Source: Zhengitettix transpicula
Taxonomy: Eukaryota > Arthropoda > Insecta > Orthoptera > Tetrigidae
DNA length: 64,000 nt
Direction of reading: 5' to 3'
Assembly (NCBI GenBank): GCA_037074705.1
Contig: CM073590.1
Span: 95,880,447 to 95,944,446 of the forward strand
Each line of letters starts with the position of its first letter. Positions within the stretch are counted from its first letter, which is position 1. Shown in pieces: positions 47,160 through 59,419 of this stretch. The translations under genes were made by a program, and so were the position numbers. Below the pieces are notes generated by a model. It worked only from the letters and a program-made list of their open reading frames with translations. It ran no database searches and was not told the DNA's origin.

Positions 47160-47171
47160 CATGTAGAGTGG
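47160..47171 (+). repeat. Target-site duplication, left (family A copy 4)
   Basis: CATGTAGAGTGG matches CATCTAGAGTGG at 47711-47722 with one mismatch. Confidence 0.8.
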
Positions 47172-47710
47172 AGAAGGAAGCCTGCGAGAGGATTTCTCGC
47201 AGGTGAACCTTCCCAGAGAGCTCTGGCGGGGGCTACCTTTGGGGATGCTCTCACATCTCTCTGGTTTTTTTGAACTAAGGTTCCCACATGCCGAGGCACC
47301 TCGGTCTGTTTTGAGAGGTGTATGTTCCGGGGTCGCAGACCTTGGGCATACGGCAAGAGTTGTCCGCTATTCCTATTGGAATAGTCGGCCAGCTGCCTCC
47401 TAAACTGGTCGAGGCACGGAGAAGGGAATGCTGCGTCCCCACAGCAAACTTCTCTCCCGCTATCGGAAGGGCGTGGGACAAGTACCCAATGCCCGACCTA
47501 CCCGATGCAGATTTTTCTAGGGTTTTCCCTGCATTTGTTTCGGTGAATGCCGGGTAGGATCCTTAAACCATAGCCCGGGGGCCCTAGTTAACCCTTGGCT
47601 ACCTTCCTCTACCCTTCCGCATCCCCCCTTTCTAATCCCTTCCTATGCTATTAAAGGGGAGTTGCCCAATGTGGATACCCCTCATGTAGCCTGTTGCCTT
47701 AAAAAAAAAA
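47172..47710 (+). mobile_element. Retroposon family A, copy 4 (complete reference copy)
   Basis: This 539 bp element begins AGAAGGAAGCCTGCGAGAGG, ends in a 10-base poly(A) tail (47701-47710) and is flanked by 12 bp duplications (47160-47171 and 47711-47722). These are hallmarks of LINE-driven retroposition. No convincing tRNA-type A or B box is present, so it is not an ordinary tRNA SINE; it could be a LINE 3' derivative or a retroposed transcript. Further copies lie at 2158, 14470, 25382 and 37419. The overlapping open frames inside (47132-47557) are not conserved in the other copies. Confidence 0.9.
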
Positions 47711-47722
47711 CATCTAGAGTGG
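47711..47722 (+). repeat. Target-site duplication, right (family A copy 4)
   Basis: CATCTAGAGTGG directly follows the poly(A) tail. Confidence 0.8.
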
Positions 47723-47724
47723 CA

Positions 47725-49075
47725 TGAATCTGAGCGACCCCGTAAACTATTTAGTTGGCGCCAAAATAGGCAGTTATCGAATATTTTGTATTGTGAAAAT
47801 GCCACTCCCTTCTACCCCCACCCATAGGAGTGCTATAGTTATCTTAATTCCGCAGGGTTGTTCCTAGATCTTAAGTGATACGTGTACCAAGTTTGGTTGA
47901 AATTGTTTCACACATTAATGAACAACTTAATTTACAATGTGTTCTACAATATTAATATTACGATTTATTTCGTAAAAAAATCACCTTTCGGAAAAATGAC
48001 CTGTCGGGAAAACTTCAATCGGGAAAACGCTCATTGCGTGTTTGAGTTGGGCAAACTTCCGGATCCCGTTTTCAGCAACCTAATTTTGAGAGTGGGTTTA
48101 GCCAAAGAAGCTCTAATTGTTCAACAGGAGCAATATGATGATGAACAGGTTATCATGTCAAATTTTTGTATCTAACAGGACGAAAACATGCATTGCGTAA
48201 ACAGTATAGTGATTCCCAATTATCTGATACAATTACTGACATGTATGGAAAAATATACGAAAATTTAATAAATGTAATTATTGAAACACTACAACGATGA
48301 TAATTAACTTTAGGAGCAAAACTAAAACTTAATTCTTTACTGGTGATCAATAAATGAATGTTATGAAACAATTATTCTACATCAGTAAACATTTTACTCC
48401 GTTAAAATGTATTTAATCCTCCGCTCTTAAACAGGTAGTTGGGGCAGATAGTTAACTAATTTCTTTCTTGAAATGATATATATATATATATTTCACTTTG
48501 AATTTTCAATTTTTGATTTGGAGTTGATTCCAACTTGCGGTTTTAATTCGCTTAGTTTTTAAAAAGAAACTATTGGATGAATGTTTAATCATTCACTTTT
48601 AAGGGAATATTGTTTTATGGAATCTAAAATTGATTTTCAAGTTTGTTTCTAAATATTTTCTTTTATATATGGTTACGGTTCATTTATTATTCGCTAATAA
48701 ATTTTTATTTGTATTGTGTCTCGTAAGGACTTTAGATTATGTTATGATAAGTAGAAGCGGACTTCTATAACTAGAAATTTCCCGACGGAGTATCTTTAAC
48801 GTTATTTAGTTAGCGCTCACTCATATAGTTATCATTGTTTTGAAAATCACGATCTTAATTTACGACTACATTGATCTACTGTTTACTACATCCGTTTATC
48901 CGAGAATAACAGAATGAAAGCATAAATGCTGTATGACTTTAGAGTACGTGCTCTGATACTTTTTCGTCTTGACCTTTCAAATTTGTTAGGACTTTGTACT
49001 ACGATAAGATTTAATGGACGAGTCGGTGAAACATTCAGCTTTAGACTTACTACCTACAATACCAAAAGAAGAGTG
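47725..49075. other. Intergenic sequence with possible repeat debris
   Basis: ACCAAGTTTGGTTGAAATTG at 47886-47905 resembles a motif common in dispersed arthropod repeats, but no boundaries can be set. A 97-codon frame at 47882-48175 shows no recognisable domain. A short TA run lies at 48476-48491. Confidence 0.35.
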
Positions 49076-49169
49076 GTAATGTAAAGGCTTTCAGATTAGT
49101 AAATGATACTTTGACGGAAGTAGATGACGCAATAGAAGAATAATTGATTGTAGAAGTGGAGTAGAAAAT

Positions 49170-49650
49170 AAAGTCGGAAATCCCAAGCAGGAAAGTTTTA
49201 GAAGAGCGATAAATTTGCGTACATCGAAGTTTGCATTCTAGGAAATCATTTCTAAAAGTGTTTATCTGAAGCGAGGCATTGTAGGGTACACAGACAATTG
49301 TAAGTGCGGAACAAAATAGAAAAATTTTGAAATTTTGTGTTACAGAAAAATGTTGAAAGGAAGATGGGTAGATCGAGTCACAAATCAGGAAGTCTCGAAT
49401 AGAATGGGTGAAGAGAACATTATGGAGGACACTAACTAAAAAAGGACTAGGTTAATACACCCCATTTTGAGGCACGATACCCGTTAAATTAGTATTAGAG
49501 GGAAGTGTGTAGGTAAAAATAAAAGAGGAAGACCAAGGTTAGAATATTCTAGGCAAATAATGGTGGATGGGGGCTGCAAAAGTTATGCAGAGATGAAGAT
49601 ATTAACGCAGTATAAATTAGCATGGGGAGCTGCATCAAATCAATCTGTGA
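49170..49650 (+). pseudogene. LINE reverse transcriptase tail, decayed
   Basis: Plus-strand pieces give FRRAINLRTSK, then EILCYRKMLKGRWVDRV with TNQEVSNRMGEEN, then RHDTR, NKRGRPRLEY and YAEMKILTQYKLAWGAA. This order (Y-R-K-M-L, W-x-D-R-V, L-R-H, K-R-G-R-P-R, then a W near the end) is the C-terminal tail of insect non-LTR retrotransposons of the endonuclease/reverse-transcriptase type. In-frame stops after EDTN and after RHDTR, and frame changes upstream, show it is dead. It is a different lineage from the jockey-type remnant at 31 kb. The catalytic core is not preserved. Confidence 0.75.
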
Positions 49651-49659
49651 GCTGACTAC

Positions 49660-52060
49660 CACCACAACAACAATCTACAATTGTAAAGTTAATTATTTTA
49701 AAACAGGTACATAATATTATCTATTTCAAAATTTGCTTCGTTTTCCTGAGAATTTTGGAAATTAATTAAACTGAATATTTCTATTCCGTGAGTTTACAAA
49801 TGTTACTTCGAATTTAGTAAATTCATTAGGCGTTTACATAAGGTTTCATACTTTTATCAGCATAGTAGCTTACCTAAAGTTAACGTAGCTACAGATATTT
49901 GAGTTTTCTTCATTCGGAAAATGACAATCTCCGTAATTATAGAGAGGAACTCTGTGAAAGTACTTATATAAAATATTCGCCTGTAAGTGGTGTAATATCC
50001 GTTTTAAGGAATTTTCTCATTAAGTAAGTAACCATATTATTATCACAATTATCGGCTGCCTATAAATTCCTTTTTGTGGTAATTTAGAAATCTTAAGTAT
50101 CTTGCAATTGCTCAAATTATATAATTAAATGTGTCAACAATCGAATGTGAAAAAAAAATCCTGTTTAAATAGAACGATTGGAGAATTTTCCCGCAAACTT
50201 GACAGCGTCTTTACCTTAAAATATCAGTAATATTAAATCCAGCCTTAATAAATTGGCTTTCAGAAAATAAAGTAACCCTAGATAATTTTAATTAGATATT
50301 TAATTCTACAATTTGTTTATGCCCTCTGTTTCGTTCGTCATCTAGTAAACTATAGAGTAAAAATGATTTACAGCTTTTGTTTATTTTTTATTTTTCACAA
50401 CAAAATCCATATTATATTAGTATATTTGTGCCATTATCGAAGATATTCATTGTTCACAACATTATGTTTATTACTATTTTTCTTGAAGGACAAAAAATTT
50501 TAATGTACAAATTATTTTCAGAATTGCATTAAACGATAAGACCTGCCAGTATCTCAAAGAAATAAACATAAATCTGATTGTTTTCAGTATTTAAAAGAAT
50601 AACCATATTTGATTCATAACATATATGCTCTTCCGAAAACGTTACCAATATGAAATATATATTAATAACTAATACATCTATAATATGTTCAGACATTATT
50701 ATTTCTTAACCTCACTAGCCCCTAATTTACCTCAATAACAGCATAAACAGTATTTTCACAATTTGCTCGAATTTTTGAATAAATGTACGCGATTATTTAC
50801 GGGTAACGGAAACCTAAATGTGCAATTTGGACGATCGAGAAGTCTCCTGAATCGCGGGACCTAGGCTGTCGCCTCTGGCGGCAGTTTGTCACCGAGGTTT
50901 TTTTGCATGTCACTTTTGGCTCATATAATTTGATAATACTATTGTTGCGATGTTTTATATATTCTGTTGTGAAGAATAGTGATGTGAGGGAAATAATTCC
51001 CATCGATGCGAATTAGAATTCAAGAAATAAGTGCTATTTTATTAGTAATTATCCGATTAGCCGGCGGTATTTATTCATTATAATCGTAAGATTAGACATC
51101 AAAATATGTTAATACTATTTATAGCATAAAATTCCTCCCCAATTTATTATAAGTAATATTCTTGGTTTAATCGTTGGGAGCAAGAATAAATAAATTGTAG
51201 AGTGAATATTTTCTTGAACAAATTACGAAGTTTTTTTATGGGAAAATCATGGAGATCTCAGATTAACTCCGTAATGCTTAAAAGACACTCCATGTGATTT
51301 GTTGACTGCGGTCGAAATTGAAACTGAAAGAGAAGATTTTTCGTAATGACTACAAAACTTTTTCACGCTCTCATATTCTTTTGATAAGATCTCCCTTTAT
51401 TTAAATAATCTCTCACGAATCGACTTAGCGAAGCATAAAACTATCGAATGTCCCCATAATCGCTCATTAAAATATCTTATTATTAATATTCTCTCACGCT
51501 CTCTCACGTCGTTACGAGTTGAAATAGACAAATCATATCGCGAGTGACATCTCTCTTTATCTCGAAAACTTTTGATTCGACTGTAATTAAGGTTATTGCA
51601 CTATTTTCGAATGTTACTTACTTCTCGTCGTTACCCGGGAATTTGTTTATGTTCCCATCTTTAACAGGAAAAGAAATTAATTCAATAAAAATCTCTCAGT
51701 CTGTTTGAATGTTTTATAATGAACCCCTTTTCTCCTCGTCACTTTTTGAGGGAAATTGGGACTATCAATGCTCATCTCAACGATATCGAAACCAGAATTA
51801 GACACTTACACACTCATTATTTTCCCCTTTACTCTTTACTCTACGAAGTCGACGGAGGTTAAAATTAAACTTCGAGACCCCTAAAACTACGAGTCGACAC
51901 CAATTTCAATTGTTGTCTCATTATTTTCTCACCCTGCCCCTTTTCCCTATGGATACTCCTCGCATACCGTTATGGGTTGATATAAGACTTTACTACATAA
52001 GCGATTCTTAAAACTATTTATTGGACACTAATATGGATCATTTTTACATTTTTTTTAAAT
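49660..52060. other. Intergenic sequence, nothing recognised
   Basis: No feature is supported apart from AT-rich low complexity. Confidence 0.5.
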
Positions 52061-52061
52061 G

Positions 52062-52062
<1 letters not shown>

Positions 52063-52102
<40 letters not shown>
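52063..52102. repeat. (AT)n microsatellite
   Basis: An uninterrupted AT run of about 40 bp. It is the source of the repeated Tyr-Ile translation in the overlapping minus-strand frame. Confidence 0.95.
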
Positions 52103-52106
<4 letters not shown>

Positions 52107-52519
52107 CTTAGTTGCACCACAAAGAAGATATAATTTTTTGAGGTTTGGATAAACATATATATTTTAGATGTAATCCTGACATAGACGATATTTGTTTTTT
52201 TTATGCAAAAAGCAACAAACGGAAACACAGAAACTTTTCCGCTGATAATTGTTAAAATTTGCATCTACTCCCAGATGTTAAGCCTTTTCCGTGGAATACA
52301 AATGTTGACTGTCAACAACCAATTTGCTTTACGGACTTGATTCAGCACTAGAAACATTTCGTGTGATCGTAACCTCATGATCCTGCAATCATCTAATGAT
52401 AAACGATCTATTTAATAACGACCAAGACCAATTCCACTTGACACTATTTAATGCAGCCTGTAAATTAATGGATAATTTTCCCCAAATCTGAAAAATTCAA
52501 GCAGCAAGTTTAGTAAAAC

Positions 52520-52880
52520 CATATGTTACGCCAGTTATTACCCGCAGTAGCCGCGATGGTGCTAGCGCAGAAACTCAAGCTCCGAACCTAAGGCGGTAAT
52601 GCTGACATAACCCCTTAGAGAAGGAAGAGAGTGTTAAGAGCCGATGAAAGGCGGGTGCTATTACGAAAACGGCTTTCAAATTTCGCGTGTGGTGTAATTG
52701 GCTCCTGTGTATCATAAGGCCGTAGCACGCGAGCGTTTTCGAGCAGAGACAATTCATCGAGTTCCCGCTGCAGCTGCACGCTACAAGCATAATACAGCTG
52801 GAGATGTCAACGGACCTATCAAGGGACAATGTGACCAGGTGCGCCACTTCCAAGATACGAGTGTGCAGCTGTACTCGTAC
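52520..52880. other. GC-elevated patch, unidentified
   Basis: This stretch is noticeably GC-richer than its neighbours and open on both strands (52698-52883 plus, 52853-52575 minus). It contains repeated CAGCTG motifs. I recognise no protein domain; an old exon or unclassified repeat is possible. Confidence 0.25.
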
Positions 52881-52889
52881 TGACCCACT

Positions 52890-55105
52890 TTATATTATTA
52901 TTATTATATTATAAATTTGATTTCTCCGGACCAAAGAGTTAGTACAAAATTTTAATGTCCATAAGCGCTACACAGATTACAATGAAAGGCCTAAATATTA
53001 TTTTAATATGCAGTTCTCCGTGACTTGACAAAACGACTTCAGCACAGTCTGAGAGGAATGAGGGGGTTGGTTTTCACACGGCGAAAACAACTTTCGTGTA
53101 TTTAAAAATATAATATACCCTGGATCATCCGGCTGCTTACCATCATTTCTAGTCATAAACAATTAGTCCTTTGTATTAAATGAAGGAATTTAAGAAGGTG
53201 GCGTCTGGTGCAAAATACAAATAGAGAATTCTCCCACCTTTATTTACCTGCTATTACCTTTTGTTTCGGGCGTCAACAGGTGGGGAATACGTTTGCCTCT
53301 CAACCGTACAGTAGATAAGAAATATTTGCCATGTACTCGCCGGCACTAGGAGGATAATATTAATAACCTGCAGTTTTATGATACAAAGGGTGTTTTTAAT
53401 ATCGGTCGTTGTATAATAATGACGTGAGCATTTAGAGAATTATGGTCTATCTGTCTGTTTGTTATCCTACCCTTAAAATGTATTATTTCAAATTATTTGT
53501 CTGTAGTTTATCGAAAAAAACGCGAGGAAAAATGCACTTCATTTCGCTGAGACTTTCGTTGAAATCTTTAGTATTTGTATTGTCAAAAATGTATTTATCC
53601 TCGATTGCAGATAACTCCTTGGATTTCTGTCCTGTTTCACATAGGCCTATATTTTATTCACTGGTTTACAATTTTTCATATTACACGTTGGTTTTTGACT
53701 AGAAATCGAATTTTCATTTTAGCAACGTCTCTTGCTTCAATTAATGAGCGACCAGATGAAATATTTTTAAATTTCACAACGAAGTATTCATGTGAAAACC
53801 AAAGCAAATAAAGCGTAAATGTGTGTATACGCCATGTTCCTAAATTACCACTGTTTCGTATTAGAGTACTATTTTTATAAAACTTTTTTGTTTAACTTCG
53901 TGCTTCGACGGACGTGATATTGGTCGATAAGCTAATCTACTTTAATGATAGTCAGTCTTAAAGAATTTATTACCTTATATTTTGAAACTTTAATTCTGAA
54001 TGGGCCTTTACTTAACTCTTAATCATAAAAAAATGTTCCTTCAAGGTGATCAGAAAATAATATTTCGTTAAGGATGTTTATTCTAAAACATGCATAATGA
54101 TATAAGATAGTTTTCCTGAAAAATAAGAGCGATGTGCTTTTATTTGGTAACTTTTAGTTTATTAGCTTTAAAACGTCTTGAATATTTTACATTAACATTT
54201 TTATGAAATATTTAAATGTAAATAAAACGATTTGAAATGGACAGCTAGAATTTGAAGCACTATGGCCAAAAATATGATGTTATATTTTCCATATTGTGAT
54301 GGCAGACAGAAATCAATTACTTTGGAGAAGGTGATTTACATATAAGCTATTATTGCGTGTAATAATAACAGACGAATATTCGCAACTATGGTTTAATTTT
54401 CCCATTAATTCCCTTTAAAGATAAGTTTAAATTATTTAATGAAGTCATGGCTCGTACGTTTCCATGCAAAGTAACGTTGTGAAGAATGTCCCCTGTGGAT
54501 AACCTCTGTAATCGAACATCGATTGTTTTATTTTGGTGTCTGGAGGCGTTGGACGGGCCACTGACTTCATCGAACTAGAATAGCGAACGGACAAAGATAA
54601 GGCACGTCTAAATCGAGCAAGCCTACAGAATTAGCTTAAAAAGTTGTTCACTTTCAAAGCATGGATATTCTCGTATTATTGTTTCAGGATTGGTCTTCAT
54701 ATTTCGCTTCCCATATTGGGAAAAATATGAAAAAATTCACACGCTTAAAATGCACTCAAGAAGTCAATTTTTAAATAAATTTCACGTATACTTGCAATTA
54801 TGTAAGTTCGTAGTGTGACTTGTAAGCTTGCAGACGATTCTCGCCTTTTCTCATATATCAAAGTTGTGTGCGTAATTGACATCCTTTATTTCGAAAACTG
54901 GAAAATGAAATTGGAGAGGATATGCACAAGAGACACTCTTTGCCACCTAAACTGCTGATAGGGCTAATGTTTAACTTTATCACTAACACAGACAATATAA
55001 ACAATACAACTAACTGTAATATATAGTAAATTCACATTAAAAATTAATTTAGACAACTATAATTGATAAAGGATTCGACTGTATCAAAACAAAAAGGTTT
55101 ACCTA
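52890..55105. other. Intergenic sequence, nothing recognised
   Basis: No feature is supported. Confidence 0.5.
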
Positions 55106-55108
55106 ATA

Positions 55109-56062
55109 CAGTCGTACTCAGTTATAACGAGAACCCCGTTATACCGGGCAAATTTTACATTTTCATTTGAAATCATTGTTTTTGTGTATAAAATGACCCG
55201 GATATATAACAAAGGAAAACCCGGTTACACGAGCAAATCTCTGGAGCTTCGGCAAATTCCTTTCGGGCGGCTACGGCCAGACGGAAGAAGGAACAAAACA
55301 TCAGCCCTTCAACGACATATGTACCATGACTGATTAAAGACTAAATCTTTTGAGGTCTACAGGGCCGTAAACCAAAAGGATATGTAAACAATGCAGTTTT
55401 CACATTCTTTATATACACGGAAACATTTAATGAGGGGAATTTTACAGACTTACATTTAGCCCTGCCGTTTTTAAGTCGGAGACTGCAAAATTTTCTCCAG
55501 TTAAAGTTTTACGGACGTGGAGCCGAAGAAGCTGAAGTGTCTTTCGATCAATAAAAAAGTTGAAATCATAACAGAAAAAATTATTTTCATCTATCCAGTC
55601 TATACCGTTAATGCAGAATAAACATTCTATATTTCGTCCTTCGAAAACAACATAAGTGTAATAACATAAGGAAATAATGAGTTATCAATTGAGCAATTTT
55701 GACTGTGCATTATTTGAACGTTTTAACGTAGTTCCGACCTGCCTATTGACAGTCAATCTTGAAAGCAGTAAGATTGATTTATCAGGAATTTTTTTATCTG
55801 AACATTTTATATATCAGTTCAGTTTTGCAATATAATATTGATGCTTTACAATAATAATAAACCAAGACTATAGAGAACTTAGATAAGTATCGAGCCTAAA
55901 GCCATGTTAAGTTATCCTCATAATTAAAATAATAATAATATTAAAACAGCGTATTCTTTTTTCCAATCTTTGAAAATAAAAGCGATACCGGTTATAAGTA
56001 ACCCCGGTTATTCGAGAAAAATCGTATGGTCCCATCGCACTCGTTATAACTGAGTTGAACTA
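55109..56062. mobile_element. Pogo/Tigger-like non-autonomous element, intact ends
   Basis: This 954 bp element has inverted terminal repeats of about 23 bp sharing CTCAGTTATAACGAG, and is bounded by TA on both sides (55107-55108 and 56063-56064), as in Tc1/mariner/pogo insertions. The subterminal regions repeat ACCCCG and GTTATA blocks. No transposase frame remains, so it would depend on an enzyme supplied elsewhere. An inverted, end-truncated relative lies at 34036-34705. The pogo assignment rests on the ends and TA only. Confidence 0.85.
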
Positions 56063-56069
56063 TATATTA

Positions 56070-56465
56070 AACACAATATTAAATATAATGACCTCCATTT
56101 AATAGTACGCTTTTAATACAGGTTATATTAAAAATGCTAATAAAACATGTTCAGAAAAATTAATTTTATTAGAAAAACTTGAAAATAAAGACGCACATTG
56201 TATGAAATTTACATACGTAATGGACCGGAGAATGCATTGGTTGGTACAAATTAATGAAAAATTTAACTGGCATTGTTAACTTCAGTTTAATGTCTGGTTA
56301 ACTGTGACTCGAAAATATTGTGATTTCTTTCGAGGATCATGTTTCAAAATTTGCGCAGCATACATTATCACTTTCTCTTTCCCTCAATATTTAAATTTAA
56401 TAATTATATAAATAAATAACAAATTAACAAACAAAAATAATTGCTAAATATATACCACAAAAAAA
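56070..56465. other. Intergenic sequence, nothing recognised
   Basis: AT-rich with no feature supported. Confidence 0.45.
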
Positions 56466-56469
56466 AATG

Positions 56470-56532
56470 CAACGCTTCACTATTTTGCGTGTCATCCTTG
56501 CTTTGGGGTATCGTGCAAAAACGTGAAGCGTA
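56470..56532. repeat. Inverted repeat (hairpin)
   Basis: ACGCTTCAC (56472-56480) pairs perfectly with GTGAAGCGT (56523-56531). Inside them TTTTGCGTG and CGTGCAAAA pair at 7 of 9 positions. It could be a small foldback element or a chance hairpin. Confidence 0.55.
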
Positions 56533-56539
56533 TTATTGA

Positions 56540-58310
56540 TTGTTATCTAGGTATTTATTTATATAATTAGTAGACGTACTTTTTTTTTAATCCAGGGTGA
56601 TTTTAAAAGTAAAATATTAAAAATAAATTTAAGGATTATTGGTGAATAAATAAAATAGATGATTTTATTATGTCTTGACATTTTTTATCAGTTTATATGT
56701 CTCCACCTATTATTATATTCTTGAAGTTAAGTGTGGGGAGAATTTTATATTTTCGTTTAGTGTTTCTCATTTTTTCTTAATCCTGTATTACGAAAGCTTA
56801 TATAGTTACCATATTTATTAATCTCAAAATTGTACGATATATACCGGAGAAACAATACTCTAGTAACTATTAACGTAGTACTATTCAAATATTTTCAATT
56901 GTTTTAACAATTTTTGTATCGTTTCACGGAAGTGAATACTAATAAATGTTTTTTATTTCGTAAACGGTCGTTCTTGCTAAGCCGAAGAGCTGTGTGCTCT
57001 AAATCTGAATGCTGCTTTGCTTGAGCACTGAGCGATAAAATGAACACCTGTTGCGCTCTATGAAAGTAACGAAAAAGATGGAGGCATTGTCATCGTTCAT
57101 TCAAAAGCTAACTAGTCTGTAAATGCACTTTGCAATTTGTTCATAATGTTTGGTAGGCACTTTGGCCGTTTCGTTCGCTATACATTGCGTTGTTCTTTAG
57201 ATGTCGACGGAAGTTTTCGTGCCCGTATCACTTAGTATGGCACTTTGTGTTAAGTCGTGTGATTAAGGTTCAATGTTTGTTTCCAACTGACAGGAAGGGT
57301 TTTACCATATGACAAGGGCGCTTTTCCGATCAAATGCGAAAAAAAACCCAGAAAATTCTTCATTGTCTCGAATTTCACATTACTTTTGAACGGTAGTGTT
57401 TGGAATACTCGTGTTTTCCGTTTTTTCTCTACTGTCGTTTGGCTATTAGCGACTTATCTTAACATGTCCACGATCTGTTTTTATCAATCGGTTAAAAATT
57501 TACTCCTTGTGATGATATGAAACGAATAAACTTAGAATACTTTGTATCGTGTGCCCATAGATATAAAAGGGTGTTTTGCTATGCATGGATTTAGCTTAGT
57601 TTCTGGACCATCTTATCCCTTCCGAGGGTTCACGTGAAATTTATATTATTCTTTCCCGCAGTTTATCAGACAAAAGTTTCGGCAGAATTTTTTTTTTGCA
57701 CGTACCTTCTTCATGTTCAAATGTTCTCTTAAAAATATGTCGAACAAATTCTCTATTGATTTTCTATATTTCTGCAACAGCACGGACATTCGGTCTTTAC
57801 GTATCGTGTGTCGAAATTTTTCATGATCCATCTTGTCGGTCGTCGTTTTTCACAGTCACGGCCTTCTAAAAACACTCTTAAGACATTGGAAGGCACGTTC
57901 CCCCGACAATCTCTATAAGATTCTAATTACATTTACTAAATTTCTGTTTCCAACCTTTCAAAATTTAAGAAAAGCCCCGTTTTATCTGAGGAATAATTTT
58001 TCGTTTTCAACATTTTTCGACGTAATAACACGATTTTTTTCACCCACCGAAAATGGGTCGATAAATCCATTTTTAACTTGTTAAAGAAACATGTGAGTTG
58101 TGGTTTCAGTATAGATCTAGACAATGAATTAATGAAGATCAATTGTGTGAGAAGTGTTTTGTCAAATATTCTTGTATTATTAATGGTTGCTTTGCCGGTA
58201 CAGCTCGCTCGGACGAACTGAGTGTACTAATACATCCTTTCCCAATCGGAGAAATTGAGTATACTAATACTGCCTTGCATACCACTAAAAATAAATATTA
58301 CAGAAATGAA
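56540..58310. other. Intergenic sequence, nothing recognised
   Basis: No gene, RNA or repeat is supported. Confidence 0.45.
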
Positions 58311-58315
58311 CCGCT

Positions 58316-58390
58316 GGCCTGCTGTGGTGTAGTGGTCAGCGTCATTACCTCACATCACAGAGGTCCCGGGTTCGAATACCGGCGAGGGTT
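58316..58390 (+). mobile_element. tRNA-derived SINE head, copy 2
   Basis: TGGTGTAGTGGTCAGCG (A-box region, from 58325) and GGTTCGAATACC (B box, 58369-58380) are spaced as in a tRNA-type Pol III promoter. CCCGGGTTCGAATACCGG could form a T-arm. The same A/B blocks appear at 36285-36345. A 169-codon open frame runs through this SINE and the next element (58143-58652) and is not a gene. Confidence 0.75.
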
Positions 58391-58524
58391 TAGATGTTGT
58401 GTTTGTGTTTCAACTATCATAAACCGAAAACGTCTGACTGGAGAGTTTCCTGCCAACGTCAGTAAAAATAAAAGGACACCTCTATTTCTAAGCCAGCACA
58501 TTCGCATAAAGAATGTTCAAATTC

Positions 58525-58747
58525 TGAATAAGAATAGGCCAATACAGACAATAAAGGGTAATATAAATATCACACAACGTTTCTGGGGTCCTTGTCCCTT
58601 TCGTCAACACTCAAAGTGTTGTCAACTGACCTGTGCAGTTGTGTTTTTCTAGGCTCTTCTTAGCACCTGACGAAAGGAACAAGGATCCCAGAAACTTTGT
58701 GTGGTATTTATATTACTCTTTTTTGTCTGTATTGGCTATCTTATTCA
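58525..58747. mobile_element. Palindromic family B element, copy 1
   Basis: The left arm starts TGAATAAGAATAGGCCAATA and passes through AATATAAATATCACACAACG, TTTCTGGGGTCC and TTTCGTCAA. The right arm is the reverse complement, with CTGACGA (58667-58673), GAAAC (58691-58695) and GTGTGGTATTTATATT, ending TTATTCA at 58747. Each arm carries the CTGACGA-like and GAAAC blocks 17 nt apart; the left-arm copy reads TTGACGA on the minus strand. No coding content is present. Confidence 0.85.
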
Positions 58748-58749
58748 AT

Positions 58750-59390
58750 ATTCATTTTTTTGTCAATAAAAAAATATATAAACAAAGAAATGAACCCTAT
58801 TTTTGGAGTTAATGGGCTTGGAAAGTACTATGGCTGGATGTGCGGTAAATCAAGTCTTACGGTTTTAGAAAAAAAAGTTTATATGTCCATAATACTGGAA
58901 GTCAAATGTCATCAACTGAAAAGAAAGCAGTATTCCCGATAAATTTGTTCTAAATATAATGCTTTGGTTGAAACTGGCAAATGTGATAACGTTTTGATGA
59001 CAAGCTCCTCCACTGACGTCATGCTGACTTGGAACATTGACTTGGAATGATACCCAATAATCATATTTAGAAATGATACCCAAGAATCATATTTAAAAAA
59101 GGAAAGAATAAAAGTATCTCCAACTGCGTCAAATTTTAAATTCAAATCCTAGAGCAAATTATGAGCAGTGTAGTTCACGTTTATTTAATTAATAGTAGTG
59201 CATTAAACAAGTACAATGAAACGTTCGCTCGCGTTGTTTCCTTCGTTTACTTTACGTGCTTTAAGGGTGGAAGTTGAACTTGATTTGGTTTGAACTAAAC
59301 AGTCTTTGTATTGTGTTATAATTAATTGATGGTCGATGCAGACTTACAAAATATTCTAGAAGTGGTAAATTAATGAGCGTCAAATATGTA
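58750..59390. other. Intergenic sequence, nothing recognised
   Basis: Tandem-like TGATACCCAA.AATCATATTTA blocks occur near 59047-59097. Otherwise nothing is supported. Confidence 0.4.
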
Positions 59391-59393
59391 CAG

Positions 59394-59413
59394 TGAAGTC
59401 CGCATTGCGGACT
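59394..59413. repeat. Short perfect hairpin, possible transposon end
   Basis: AAGTCCGC and GCGGACTT pair perfectly around ATT, just after TACAGTG. The arrangement resembles Tc1/mariner/pogo-type termini. No matching second end was found. Confidence 0.35.
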
Positions 59414-59419
59414 TTTCTG

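Noticed and set aside
47132..47557. Cluster of 66-79 codon frames on both strands
   Set aside because: They lie in the complete retroposon copy; its GC-rich composition makes chance frames longer.
58143..58652. 169-codon open frame on the plus strand
   Set aside because: It runs through a tRNA-derived SINE head and one arm of a palindromic element, so its openness is accidental.
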